Below, piece by piece: positions 1-6,999 of a DNA stretch of 11,231 nucleotides. Made by a program: the position numbers and the translations under genes. The notes below the pieces were generated by a model. It was not told where the DNA came from. It saw nothing but the letters and a program-made list of their open reading frames with translations, and made no database searches. Within the stretch, counting starts at the first letter, position 1. Each line of letters begins with the position of its first letter. This stretch comes from Eubacterium sp. (GTDB lineage Bacteria > Bacillota > Clostridia > Lachnospirales > Lachnospiraceae): assembly GCA_017445525.1 (NCBI GenBank), contig JAFSTZ010000306.1, positions 1-11,231 of the forward strand, given 5' to 3'.

Positions 1-722
1 AGAGTTATCGCCTCAGTATACTCACTGATCAACTTCGCAAGATCGACCACCTTCTGCTTGGCCCTCTCGCTGGTGTACGGCGGTGCATGAAAGTATACAG
101 CATCTATCTGCACTCCCCTTTTGGCGATCCTGTATCCGGCAACAGGTGAATCGATCCCGCCCGACAAAAGAAGCATACCCTTGCCTGCAGTCCCCACAGG
201 AAGTCCTCCCGCACCCGGATAACCTGAAAGATACACATACGCACTGCGTCTGATCTCTATAAATATCTTGTACTCAGGATCATGGACATCCACAGTTGCA
301 TTCGGTACATGATCGAGCACGTAATCCCCTGCTTCCACGCAGATATCGGGGCTCTTCATGGGATAGCTCTTGTCACTTCTCTTGGCAAAAACCTTAAACG
401 TAAATGGCTTATCTCCGATGCGTTCCCTGATATGGTTTACCAGAACTTCACAGATGGCAGATATATCCTTATCCTCCGTCTCCGATACCGGACAGATCTG
501 AGATATGCCAAACACATGTGAAAGTGATGTGAGAACCTCGTCCTCATCGTGCTCCGACAGCGCCTCAACCAGGATGCGTCCCTGCTCTTTGGTCACCCGA
601 AACTTACCGTCTGCACGCTGCACACGATTGATGACACGACGCACCAGAGCGTCCTCAAACTTATAACGATTCTTTCCTTTGATGCCTATCTCGGCGTATT
701 TTACCAAATATGCTGTAGCCAT
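1..722 (-). CDS. thiI: ThiI, tRNA 4-thiouridine synthase / sulfurtransferase (3' part cut by window edge)
   Basis: ThiI adenylates tRNA U8 and transfers sulfur to make 4-thiouridine; in many bacteria it also feeds sulfur to the thiamine thiazole. About 240 residues are visible, roughly 60% of the usual length of about 390; the rest lies beyond position 1. The start reads MATAYLVKYAEIGIKGKNRY, a typical ThiI opening. An N-terminal ferredoxin-like plus THUMP region follows, then the PP-loop ATPase motif SGGIDSP at residues 187-193, followed by AVYFHAPPYTS as in the family. I chose the ATG at 722 because GGAAGG lies about 6 bases upstream; an in-frame ATG at 737 would put that site inside the gene. 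The start lies 15 bases after the desulfurase stop, so the two are probably co-translated, and the upstream desulfurase is the expected sulfur donor. Identification is firm; the presence of a C-terminal rhodanese domain cannot be judged. Confidence 0.96.
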   Translation of the reverse strand, partial: MATAYLVKYAEIGIKGKNRYKFEDALVRRVINRVQRADGKFRVTKEQGRILVEALSEHDEDEVLTSLSHVFGISQICPVSETEDKDISAICEVLVNHIRERIGDKPFTFKVFAKRSDKSYPMKSPDICVEAGDYVLDHVPNATVDVHDPEYKIFIEIRRSAYVYLSGYPGAGGLPVGTAGKGMLLLSGGIDSPVAGYRIAKRGVQIDAVYFHAPPYTSERAKQKVVDLAKLISEYTEAIT

Positions 723-737
723 ATTGATTCCTTCCAT

Positions 738-1988
738 CTATCTTTTTGTAAACCGACGTAACACCGGCAGCAGTTCCTGCAGGGTTTTGACAGTGTTATC
801 AAGCTCCTCTTCCGTGGTAAATCTCGACAGACTGATACGTATGGTGGAGTCGAGATATTCCTTCGGTATACCGACAGCGGTCAGTGTATCACTGATCCCC
901 GGGTGATTCGACGAGCACGCCGAACCGGATGAGACATAAATCCCCTTATCCTCGAGAGCATGCAGGAGTACCTCTGACTTAACTCCCTCAACTCCGATGC
1001 TGATGATATACGGTGAGATATGTCTGACTCCGCTTCTTTCAGATGAAGATATCTGCATATCCATACTCACATCCGACATCCCGTCAGATGGAGACGTCCG
1101 CATATCCGTACTCATATCGGACATCCTGTCAGCGTGAACGATAACCCCGTCGATCTGCCTGAGCTTATCCGCAAAGTCATCACGCAGCCTGCTCATCCTG
1201 TCATAATTCTCATCCACGGACCGATACGCCATCTTGGCAGCAAGACCGAGTCCTGCTATACCGGGAACATTCTCCGTGCCCGAACGGCGATTCTTCTGCT
1301 GATGTCCTCCGTGGATATAAGGATGAAGCTTAGTCCCTTCCCTCACATAGAGAAATCCGATTCCCTTTGGTCCGTGTAGCTTGTGCCCGCTGACACTCAT
1401 CAGATCGATGCCGGACTTTGCCGGTTTTATGCGGAACTTCCCCTATGCCTGTATCGCATCGGTATGAAAGACTATATCAGGATCATGCTTTTTAACCACA
1501 TCCGCAAGTCCATCTATATCCTGTATCGCTCCTACCTCGTTGTTCACCAGCATGATCGAAACGAGTATGGTGTCATCTCTCAGTGCCTCCGCAAGTACAT
1601 CCTTTGATACCGATCCGTCACTTCCCACCGGTATAAATGTGATCTCAAAGCCCTGCTGTTCCAGATAAAGCAGAGGCTCATGCACCGACGGATGCTCAAA
1701 AGCTGTAGTTATGATATGCCTGCCGCGTCTTTTATTTGCAAGTGCCGTACCTATGAGCGCCTGATTGTTGCTCTCAGTGCCTCCCGACGTAAATACTATA
1801 TTGGAAGGCTCACACTTCAGTGTTGCTGCTATCTGCTCCGAAGCTGTACGTATATACTTCTCTGCTTCAAACCCCTTACCGTGAAGCGAGGATGGATTGC
1901 CGTAATCCTCCGTCATAACACGAGTCATCAGCTCCGCAACTTCCGGCAGCACCCGGGTAGTTGCCGCGTTATCAAGATATGCTTCCAT
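738..1988 (-). pseudogene. nifS: NifS/IscS-family cysteine desulfurase interrupted by an in-frame TAG
   Basis: A PLP enzyme that takes sulfur from cysteine as an enzyme-bound persulfide; next to thiI it is the likely sulfur donor for tRNA thiolation. The frame spans 417 codons including the stop and starts at ATG 1988 (MEAYLDNAATTRVLPEV), with AGGGG about 8 bases upstream inside the end of rsmE (17-base overlap). Codon 182, at 1445-1443, is TAG, directly after HTDAIQA and before GKFRIKPAKSGIDLMS. Homologues usually have an aromatic residue here (QAYGK or QAFGK), so TAT/TAC to TAG is the simplest cause. Downstream, in the same frame, are the PLP lysine K203 in SGHKLHGPKG and the catalytic cysteine C358 in SSGSACSS. 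The first piece (1988-1443) lacks both; the second (ATG at 1400) has them but no visible ribosome binding site, so neither piece should work alone. A 15-residue tandem duplication sits at residues 288-317. It could be a nonsense mutation, a sequence error, or a read-through gene. Confidence 0.88.
1039..1128 (-). repeat. 45-bp tandem duplication inside the cysteine desulfurase frame
   Basis: Two adjacent 45-base units, 1039-1083 and 1084-1128, match at 37 of 45 positions with no gaps. In the reading frame they encode RMSDMSTDMRTSPSD and GMSDVSMDMQISSSE, identical at 8 of 15 residues. Seven of the eight codons that differ change the amino acid, which suggests weak constraint on this segment. 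It lies between the helix/strand ending in GVIVHA and the strand SPYIISIGVEGV, where relatives normally have a short turn, so it looks like an expanded surface loop. Confidence 0.9.
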
Positions 1989-2733
1989 CTGTACACCCCT
2001 CTATCGTCATCATCAGATGTGATAACACGGCTATCGCCGCCGTCTCCGTCCTCAGTATCCGATGACCCAGAGATATCTCCTCTCCTCCTGCCTGTATCAC
2101 CGCATCGACCTCACTGCTCTCAAATCCGCCCTCAGGTCCGATGAACACGGCGATGCTCCGCGCACCCTCGCTGACACCTTTTCTCAGTTTGTCCGCAAGT
2201 GCATAATCCTCACACAACTCATATGGTATATAAATATGATCACAGGACTCAGATCTTTTGATCGCAGAAGAAAGATCCATAACCGGCACTATCTCCGGAA
2301 CTATCCCCCTGCCGCTCTGCTTGGCAGCCTCCTCCGCTATCTTCTGCAGACGTATCTGCTTTTTGGCCGCCTTTGCTTCATCAAGCTTTACCACACACCT
2401 GGCGGTCCGCACGGGTATCAGCTCATATACTCCGAGCTCTACTGCCTTCTGAACTATAAGTTCCAGCTTATCTCCCTTCGGCAAAGCCTGATACAGGCTT
2501 ATCCTCACCGGAAGCTCGGATGCATCCGGTGTTTCATCCACGATCCTGAGAGAAATCTCCTCGGCCCCTATCCGGTCTATCTCACAATGATAATCCACCC
2601 CGCGCCCACATGTAGCAGTAACACTGTCTCCGGGCTTCATCCTGAGAACATCCCTGATATGCTTTACATCATCTCCGGTGACCGATATACTGCCATCGGA
2701 CACCTGTCCCAAAGGAACAAAAATCCTTCTCAT
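1972..2733 (-). CDS. rsmE: RsmE, 16S rRNA m3U1498 methyltransferase
   Basis: RsmE is a SPOUT-class SAM-dependent methyltransferase that methylates N3 of U1498 in 16S rRNA on the 30S subunit. The 253-residue product has the family length and motifs: HIRDVLRM near residue 25, QALPKGDKLELIVQKAVELG at 82-101, EEAAKQSGRG at 134-143, the SAM-binding IGPEGGF at 198-204 and the knot motif LGHRILRTETA at 222-232. I chose ATG 2733 (MRRIFVPLGQ) because relatives begin this way and GAGGAAGAT precedes it; the frame stays open upstream to a GTG at 2829, but that extension runs through a terminator hairpin. Its 3' end overlaps the desulfurase gene by 17 bases, indicating coupling in an rsmE-desulfurase-thiI operon. 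No clear promoter is visible between the start and the upstream terminator. Confidence 0.96.
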   Translation of the reverse strand: MRRIFVPLGQVSDGSISVTGDDVKHIRDVLRMKPGDSVTATCGRGVDYHCEIDRIGAEEISLRIVDETPDASELPVRISLYQALPKGDKLELIVQKAVELGVYELIPVRTARCVVKLDEAKAAKKQIRLQKIAEEAAKQSGRGIVPEIVPVMDLSSAIKRSESCDHIYIPYELCEDYALADKLRKGVSEGARSIAVFIGPEGGFESSEVDAVIQAGGEEISLGHRILRTETAAIAVLSHLMMTIEGCTDGSIS

Positions 2734-2801
2734 ATCTTCCTCACGCAGCACTGTGCGATCAAGAAGGAGGATCATCCTCCCTGCTCGTGCGCCGTGTGCA
2801 T

Positions 2802-2837
2802 AAAAAAACGTCAGAGGGCACGCAACCACGTGCCCTC
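2802..2837 (-). terminator. Rho-independent terminator after the 99-residue protein gene
   Basis: On the minus strand a perfect 9-bp stem GAGGGCACG/CGTGCCCTC (2837-2829 and 2822-2814) encloses a 6-base loop, and after five bases comes a run of seven T (2808-2802). It lies 33 bases past the stop of the 99-residue gene. The five-base gap before the T run is a little long, so termination may be incomplete and could let some transcription into rsmE. Confidence 0.75.
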
Positions 2838-2870
2838 CTAAATCTCATCTTCAATTGTCTGTTCAGTCAG

Positions 2871-3170
2871 TCAAAACAGTGCATCAAACTGTCCGTCTGC
2901 GTTGTACAGGCTTTTCTTGATGCTTTCTTTATCGCTGAAGTCCTGCACACCTATCGCATCGTTGACAGACTTCTGAACCTCTGCCTTGTCCTGCTTATCA
3001 TACACACTTTTCAGTGCCTTCTTATAAGCACCGCCCTGAATCATCTTAAGATCATTCAGTCCGCTCATCCAGCTCATCGATGAATTGGATACACTCATGG
3101 ATCCGCTGCTCAAAAGCGCCGATGTAGGATTGAACCTGTTCAGTGTGCTGATATCCATCCCATGTGACAT
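2871..3170 (-). CDS. Hypothetical 99-residue protein, Ser-rich N-terminus, own transcription unit
   Basis: I do not recognise a named family. It is very probably real: ATG 3170 is preceded by AAAGGAG with good spacing, a sigma-70-type promoter lies about 60 bases further up, and a terminator follows the stop. Residues 1-36 are rich in Ser, Met and Asn (SSGSMSVSNSSMSW). Residues 38-57 have a Lys/Tyr pattern, LNDLKMIQGGAYKKALKSVY, that resembles to my memory the core of small Ser-rich proteins of Lachnospiraceae (D-x-x-x-I-x-x-G-x-Y-x-K-x-x-K-x-x-Y); that likeness is unverified. Residues 58-99 are charged and probably helical. There is no signal peptide, membrane segment or cysteine, so it should be cytoplasmic or exported by a non-Sec route. 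It is monocistronic between thrH and rsmE, so neighbours say little about its role. Confidence 0.8.
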   Translation of the reverse strand: MSHGMDISTLNRFNPTSALLSSGSMSVSNSSMSWMSGLNDLKMIQGGAYKKALKSVYDKQDKAEVQKSVNDAIGVQDFSDKESIKKSLYNADGQFDALF

Positions 3171-3196
3171 AAGCTCTCACTCCTTTGATCAACTAC

Positions 3197-3210
3197 GGTC
3201 ATCCTTGACC
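3197..3210 (-). other. Small hairpin in the leader of the 99-residue protein gene
   Basis: The leader between the predicted transcription start (near 3223) and ATG 3170 holds a 5-bp stem GGTCA/TGACC with a 4-base loop. The palindrome TTGATCAA (3185-3192) follows just upstream of the ribosome binding site. The stem is short and may be chance; no known riboswitch is recognised. Confidence 0.3.
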
Positions 3211-3229
3211 AACCTCCGCTACTACATTA

Positions 3230-3258
3230 ATCTTAACACAATTGCACCTGATTGGCAA
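3230..3258 (-). promoter_or_regulatory. Sigma-70/SigA-type promoter for the 99-residue protein gene
   Basis: On the minus strand, TTGCCA (3258-3253) and TAAGAT (3235-3230) are separated by exactly 17 bases. Each hexamer departs from consensus at one or two positions. The predicted start of transcription near 3223 gives a leader of about 53 bases ending in a strong AAAGGAG site. Confidence 0.75.
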
Positions 3259-3272
3259 GTATTTTTTTCTCT

Positions 3273-3887
3273 TTACAGTGCCTCCGTGATCGCTGCCAGA
3301 AGATCATCATACTCCTCAAAAGCCGGCAACTCGGGATGCGCCTCGCGGATCGCCTCAGTGGATCTGAACAAAAATCCTGCCTTTGAAGCTTCTATCATAC
3401 CGAGATCATTGAAGCTGTCACCACTGGCTATCGTCTCAAAACCTATAGACTGCAGCGCCTTTACCGTGGCGTACTTGGACTTCTCTACTCTCATCCTGTA
3501 ACCGGTGATGGAACCATCCTCACCGACCTCAAGCGTATTGCAAAAGATAGTCGGATATCCGAGCTTTTTCATCAGAGGTCCCGCAAACTGAGTAAATGTA
3601 TCACTGAGGATGATCACCTGAGTTCTCGCGCGCAGCTCATCCATAAACTCCCTCGCGCCCTCAAGCGGCTCGATCTTCTCTATGGTCTCCTGTATCTGCT
3701 TCAGTCCGAGACCATGCTCCTTAAGTATATCGATACGATACTTCATCAACTTGTCATAATCGGGTTCGTCCCTGGTCGTCCTCTTCAACTCCGGGATGCC
3801 GGTCGCCTCAGCAAAAGCGATCCATATCTCCGGCACCAGCACTCCCTCCAGATCCAGACAGACGATATTCATATCCTCTTTTTTCAC
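3273..3887 (-). CDS. thrH: ThrH-like HAD phosphatase (phosphoserine phosphatase / homoserine phosphotransferase)
   Basis: A cytoplasmic HAD-superfamily enzyme of 204 residues. Its opening, CLDLEGVLVPEIWIAFAEATG, and later TTRDEPDYDKLMKYRIDIL closely match ThrH of Pseudomonas, for which phosphoserine phosphatase and phosphoserine-to-homoserine phosphotransferase activities are described. HAD motifs are in place: D12-L-E14-G (motif I, the ThrH form), SDTF at 95-98 (motif II), lysines around 136-138 (motif III) and SGDSFND at 155-161 (motif IV). I chose the GTG start at 3887 because AAAGGAG sits 6 bases before it; the next in-frame ATG (3872) has GAGG only 2 bases away. It starts 18 bases after the EAL gene stop, so the two are likely co-transcribed. 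A serine-making role is the likely one; the substrate is inferred from similarity only. Confidence 0.88.
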   Translation of the reverse strand: MKKEDMNIVCLDLEGVLVPEIWIAFAEATGIPELKRTTRDEPDYDKLMKYRIDILKEHGLGLKQIQETIEKIEPLEGAREFMDELRARTQVIILSDTFTQFAGPLMKKLGYPTIFCNTLEVGEDGSITGYRMRVEKSKYATVKALQSIGFETIASGDSFNDLGMIEASKAGFLFRSTEAIREAHPELPAFEEYDDLLAAITEAL

Positions 3888-3905
3888 CGTAAACTCCTTT
3901 CGATA

Positions 3906-5807
3906 TCAGTTATTATTCTTTTTGATAAATGCTATGAACTCCTGCTCGGGAATAGGCTTTGAAAAGTAAAATCCCTGGATGAACTCTATACCTATCCTCT
4001 CGAGTTCCTTTAGCTCCTCTTCTGTCTCCACACCCTCAGCTACTATCTTAAGTCTCATATCATGCACCATCTTCACGATAGTGGACATGACCATTTTTGC
4101 TTTTTCATTGACAAAATAGGACTGTGTCATGGTTCTGTCGAACTTCACCACGGATACCGGCATATCGATGATATAGTCGAGATTCGACTGACCGTTGCCG
4201 AAGTCATCAAGTGAGAAATTCATACCGAACCTGATCAACTCATGCATATTGTCAAGGACGTTCTGCCTGATCTCGATAGACGATGACTCTGTTATCTCCA
4301 GATTGATATACCCGGGATCTATACCGTATTTCCTGATGATGGCCTGATATGCGGATGCAAGCTCTGTCTTCTCGCACTGCTTTACGGACAGATTCACCTC
4401 CAGGTACTCTATACCGAGCGCTTTCGGATCGTTGTCACGTATAAATATGCAGACCTTCTCAAACACCATGCGTCCCAGCTCCAGGATATGCCCCGTGATC
4501 TCGGCTATAGGGATAAACATATTCGGCGGGATGATGCTGCCATCCTTTCTTCTGATCCTGACCAGTGCCTCGGCGGAAACAAACTTCTTCTTCTCAACTG
4601 ACCATATAGGCTGGTAGAAAACGACAACCCTGTCCTGTTTCATAGCCTCCAGCATCTCGATCTTCCGGTTTTCAAACTCATGTGCCTCTCTCACCATCTC
4701 ATCATCAAGATAGATAACTGCACCGGTGTCATCCACGGATTTATTGAAAGCATAGTTGCTCAGCGCAAACACCTGAGATGCAAAGTCAACTACATAAGAG
4801 TCTTCCATTATTAAAAATGTGGGCGACAAAAGCCTCGAACTCTCAGTCCTGCCCTCGTATTGCCATTCTCTCTCAAAGTCCTTTCGCATATCACTCATAA
4901 GAGAACGAAGATCGATCTCACCGTAATTAAAGATGAGGACAAATCCGGCCCGGTTGTTTCTGAATACTCTCACTCCGTCGGATCTCATCCTGAAGTATTC
5001 TACCAGAGAAGACCTGAGTGCCCTGTTAGACTCCAAAAGCCCGGAGTGAGATGAGAAGGAGATACTGATCATCGAAAAGCGTTTATTTCTCCTGTACATC
5101 TGTGACATATACTCGTACAGCATGGGCATGTTGAATATACCAAACACTCTGTCTATGCCGGCTACAGGGTTTTCAAGTACCGCAAAAAGTACTGTCATAC
5201 CGATAGCAGTCGCAAATCCTATCAACAACAGGCTGTTGTTGAAAAACTGTATCAGCGCAGCCACAACCCACGATAAAACCCACAATAATACTGCTCTGTG
5301 GCGCTGCGCATTCATCCTTTTTCCGTATCTGATCAACAAAAACAGTGTAACCGTCAACACACCCAGACACGCAACATAAGTAGCCATAACGCTCGGTCCC
5401 TCGGTGAATGCGTGCGAAGGATCATCCACGTTAAACTTGATCGGCAGGATAGCGATGACTATGGACGATATGATATCAAGTATCAGACAGATGTATGCAA
5501 ACCTGCGGTATTTTGTATAAACAAAACAATCATACATAGAGTAGACCAATGAGCTGGTCGCTTCAAACACAAGACTTATAATATATGCTTTGCATGCGAT
5601 CTCAGTGAGCCACTGCGGGATCTCATTTATATAGTAAAGTGCAACCATGGATGTGATGTCAAAACATATGGCTGTTATCGAAACCAGCAGAGCGGCGATA
5701 AAAAGCTTGGCCGAATACAGTATGAAGCGACCTGATCCGGAGAGTGTATACATAACAAATATCGTGATCATAAGTACAAGACCACAACACTGTATCTCTA
5801 TGTTCAT
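3906..5807 (-). CDS. 7TM-type membrane protein with degenerate GGDEF and intact EAL domain (c-di-GMP phosphodiesterase)
   Basis: A 633-residue protein predicted to hydrolyse cyclic di-GMP at the membrane. Residues 1-212 hold about seven hydrophobic segments (roughly 7-25, 33-50, 68-90, 103-122, 138-160, 172-190, 193-211). Residues 215-370 look like a GGDEF fold whose signature is lost: at the expected place is FRNNRAGF (282-289), so no cyclase activity is expected. The EAL domain (about 385-625) keeps the residues known to bind metal and catalyse: E413 in EALVR, N472 in VNLS, E504 in LEITES, D534-D535 in DDFGNG, K555 in VVKFDR, E591 in AEGVE and Q611 in IQGFYFSKP. It is therefore predicted active, with the membrane part as an unknown sensor. 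ATG 5807 has AGGTGAGG just upstream and a promoter before it. The thrH-like gene follows after 18 bases, with no obvious functional link. Confidence 0.93.
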   Translation of the reverse strand: MNIEIQCCGLVLMITIFVMYTLSGSGRFILYSAKLFIAALLVSITAICFDITSMVALYYINEIPQWLTEIACKAYIISLVFEATSSLVYSMYDCFVYTKYRRFAYICLILDIISSIVIAILPIKFNVDDPSHAFTEGPSVMATYVACLGVLTVTLFLLIRYGKRMNAQRHRAVLLWVLSWVVAALIQFFNNSLLLIGFATAIGMTVLFAVLENPVAGIDRVFGIFNMPMLYEYMSQMYRRNKRFSMISISFSSHSGLLESNRALRSSLVEYFRMRSDGVRVFRNNRAGFVLIFNYGEIDLRSLMSDMRKDFEREWQYEGRTESSRLLSPTFLIMEDSYVVDFASQVFALSNYAFNKSVDDTGAVIYLDDEMVREAHEFENRKIEMLEAMKQDRVVVFYQPIWSVEKKKFVSAEALVRIRRKDGSIIPPNMFIPIAEITGHILELGRMVFEKVCIFIRDNDPKALGIEYLEVNLSVKQCEKTELASAYQAIIRKYGIDPGYINLEITESSSIEIRQNVLDNMHELIRFGMNFSLDDFGNGQSNLDYIIDMPVSVVKFDRTMTQSYFVNEKAKMVMSTIVKMVHDMRLKIVAEGVETEEELKELERIGIEFIQGFYFSKPIPEQEFIAFIKKNNN

Positions 5808-5832
5808 GTCGCCTCACCTGCCTTTCAACTAT

Positions 5833-5861
5833 AATATACTACATAATGATCAATAATTCAA
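5833..5861 (-). promoter_or_regulatory. Probable SigA-type promoter of the EAL gene
   Basis: In the AT-rich gap after prfA the minus strand reads TTGAAT (5861-5856), 17 bases, TATATT (5838-5833). The -10 matches consensus at 5 of 6 and the -35 at 4 of 6. Transcription would start near 5826, leaving the AGGTGAGG site intact. The AT-rich surroundings make chance matches more likely. Confidence 0.5.
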
Positions 5862-5869
5862 TACAATCA

Positions 5870-6943
5870 TCAGGCAGATTCGAGCCTCGCGAGTTTTGCG
5901 CTCTGATCTGCTGCTATCAGACTGTCTATTACCTCATCAAGGTCTCCGTTCATCACGGCATCGAGTCTGTGTATAGTCAGATGGATCCTGTGATCGGTCA
6001 CTCTCCCCTGCGGGAAATTGTATGTCCTGATCTTCTCGGAGCGGTCACCCGTTCCTATCTGGGATCTCCTCTGCTCAGCCTCCGCACTGTGAGCCTTTTC
6101 CTGTTCAAGCTCATACAGCCTGGCTCTCAGGACCTTCAGTGCCTTGTCCTTATTTTTCAACTGACTCTTCTCATCCTGACATGAGACTACGATCCCTGTC
6201 GGGATATGTGTAAGCCTGACTGCCGAATCAGTGGTATTTACGCACTGACCGCCGTTTCCGGACGCCCTGAATACATCAAAACGGCAGTCGTTCATATCTA
6301 TCTCAACCTCAACATCCTCCACCTCAGGCATGATAGCTACCGTGGCCGTAGAGGTATGGATACGCCCTCCTGACTCAGTAACAGGTATCCTCTGAACCCT
6401 GTGCACTCCGCTCTCATACTTAAGTCTCGAGTACGCACCGGCTCCCGTTATCATAAACACTATCTCCTTGAATCCTCCGAGTCCGTTCTCATTGGAGTTC
6501 ATGGTATCTATCTTCCAGTGCTGAGTCTCGGCATATCTTGCATACATCCTGAAAAGATCCGCTGCAAACAACGCCGCCTCGTCTCCGCCTGCTCCGGCTC
6601 TGATCTCTACGATGACATTTTTATCATCATTGGGGTCTTTGGGCAGGAGCAGTATTCTCAGATCATGCTCCACCGTCTCAAGCCTGCTGCGGCTGAAAGT
6701 CAGCTCTTCCTTAGCCATCTCCCTGATCTCATCATCGCTCTCCTCTTCAAGCATAGCCAGAGAATCAGAGATGTCCTCCTGAACCTTTTTGTACTCCAGA
6801 TATTTTTCCACTACAGGCTCAAGCTCAGCCTGCTCCTGCATCCTCTTTCTGTAGGCAGTTGCATCATTCATGATCTCAGGCGCGGAAAGCTCCGCCAAAA
6901 CCTCTTCATATCTGAGCCTGACATCTTCCAAGTGTTCAAACAT
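5870..6943 (-). CDS. prfA: Peptide chain release factor 1 (RF1)
   Basis: RF1 recognises UAA and UAG in the ribosomal A site and triggers peptide release. The 357-residue length is normal. The codon-recognition tripeptide is PVT at 187-189 (in [14 protein letters not shown]), the RF1 rather than the RF2 form, and the catalytic GGQ is at 231-233 within [19 protein letters not shown]. The N-terminal helical domain and the C-terminal segment with [15 protein letters not shown] are both complete. ATG 6943 follows GAGGTG with about 7 bases of spacing. It lies 56 bases downstream of prmC, whose product methylates the glutamine of GGQ. A working RF1 is relevant here because the desulfurase gene carries an in-frame UAG. 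Confidence 0.98.
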   Translation of the reverse strand: MFEHLEDVRLRYEEVLAELSAPEIMNDATAYRKRMQEQAELEPVVEKYLEYKKVQEDISDSLAMLEEESDDEIREMAKEELTFSRSRLETVEHDLRILLLPKDPNDDKNVIVEIRAGAGGDEAALFAADLFRMYARYAETQHWKIDTMNSNENGLGGFKEIVFMITGAGAYSRLKYESGVHRVQRIPVTESGGRIHTSTATVAIMPEVEDVEVEIDMNDCRFDVFRASGNGGQCVNTTDSAVRLTHIPTGIVVSCQDEKSQLKNKDKALKVLRARLYELEQEKAHSAEAEQRRSQIGTGDRSEKIRTYNFPQGRVTDHRIHLTIHRLDAVMNGDLDEVIDSLIAADQSAKLARLESA

Positions 6944-6999
6944 ACCATATCACCTCAACTATAACATATAACCCGAATCTTTGTCATCAAGACATCAGA

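Noticed and set aside
723..737. thiI starting at ATG 737
   Set aside because: The GGAAGG site would lie within the coding region; ATG 722 has correct spacing and the family-typical N-terminus.
1401..1445. A frameshift in the desulfurase gene
   Set aside because: The pieces on both sides of the TAG are in the same frame (the distance from 1988 to 1400 is a multiple of three), so a single codon change explains the break.
2766..2780. Near-palindrome GGAGGATCATCCTCC upstream of rsmE
   Set aside because: It folds to only a 5-bp stem, has no T run, and no matching copy was noticed elsewhere in the window; it is most likely chance.
2734..2829. A longer rsmE starting at GTG 2829
   Set aside because: The extension covers the terminator hairpin and its T run and does not resemble the RsmE N-terminus, whereas ATG 2733 has a good ribosome binding site.
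2062..2841. A 259-codon open frame on the plus strand
   Set aside because: It is antisense to rsmE, has no plausible ribosome binding site or recognisable motif, and its opposite strand is a well-conserved gene.
6944..6999. A prfA promoter (ATGACA, 18 bases, TATAGT) in the prmC-prfA gap
   Set aside because: The predicted transcription start would fall inside or after the ribosome binding site, leaving no usable leader.
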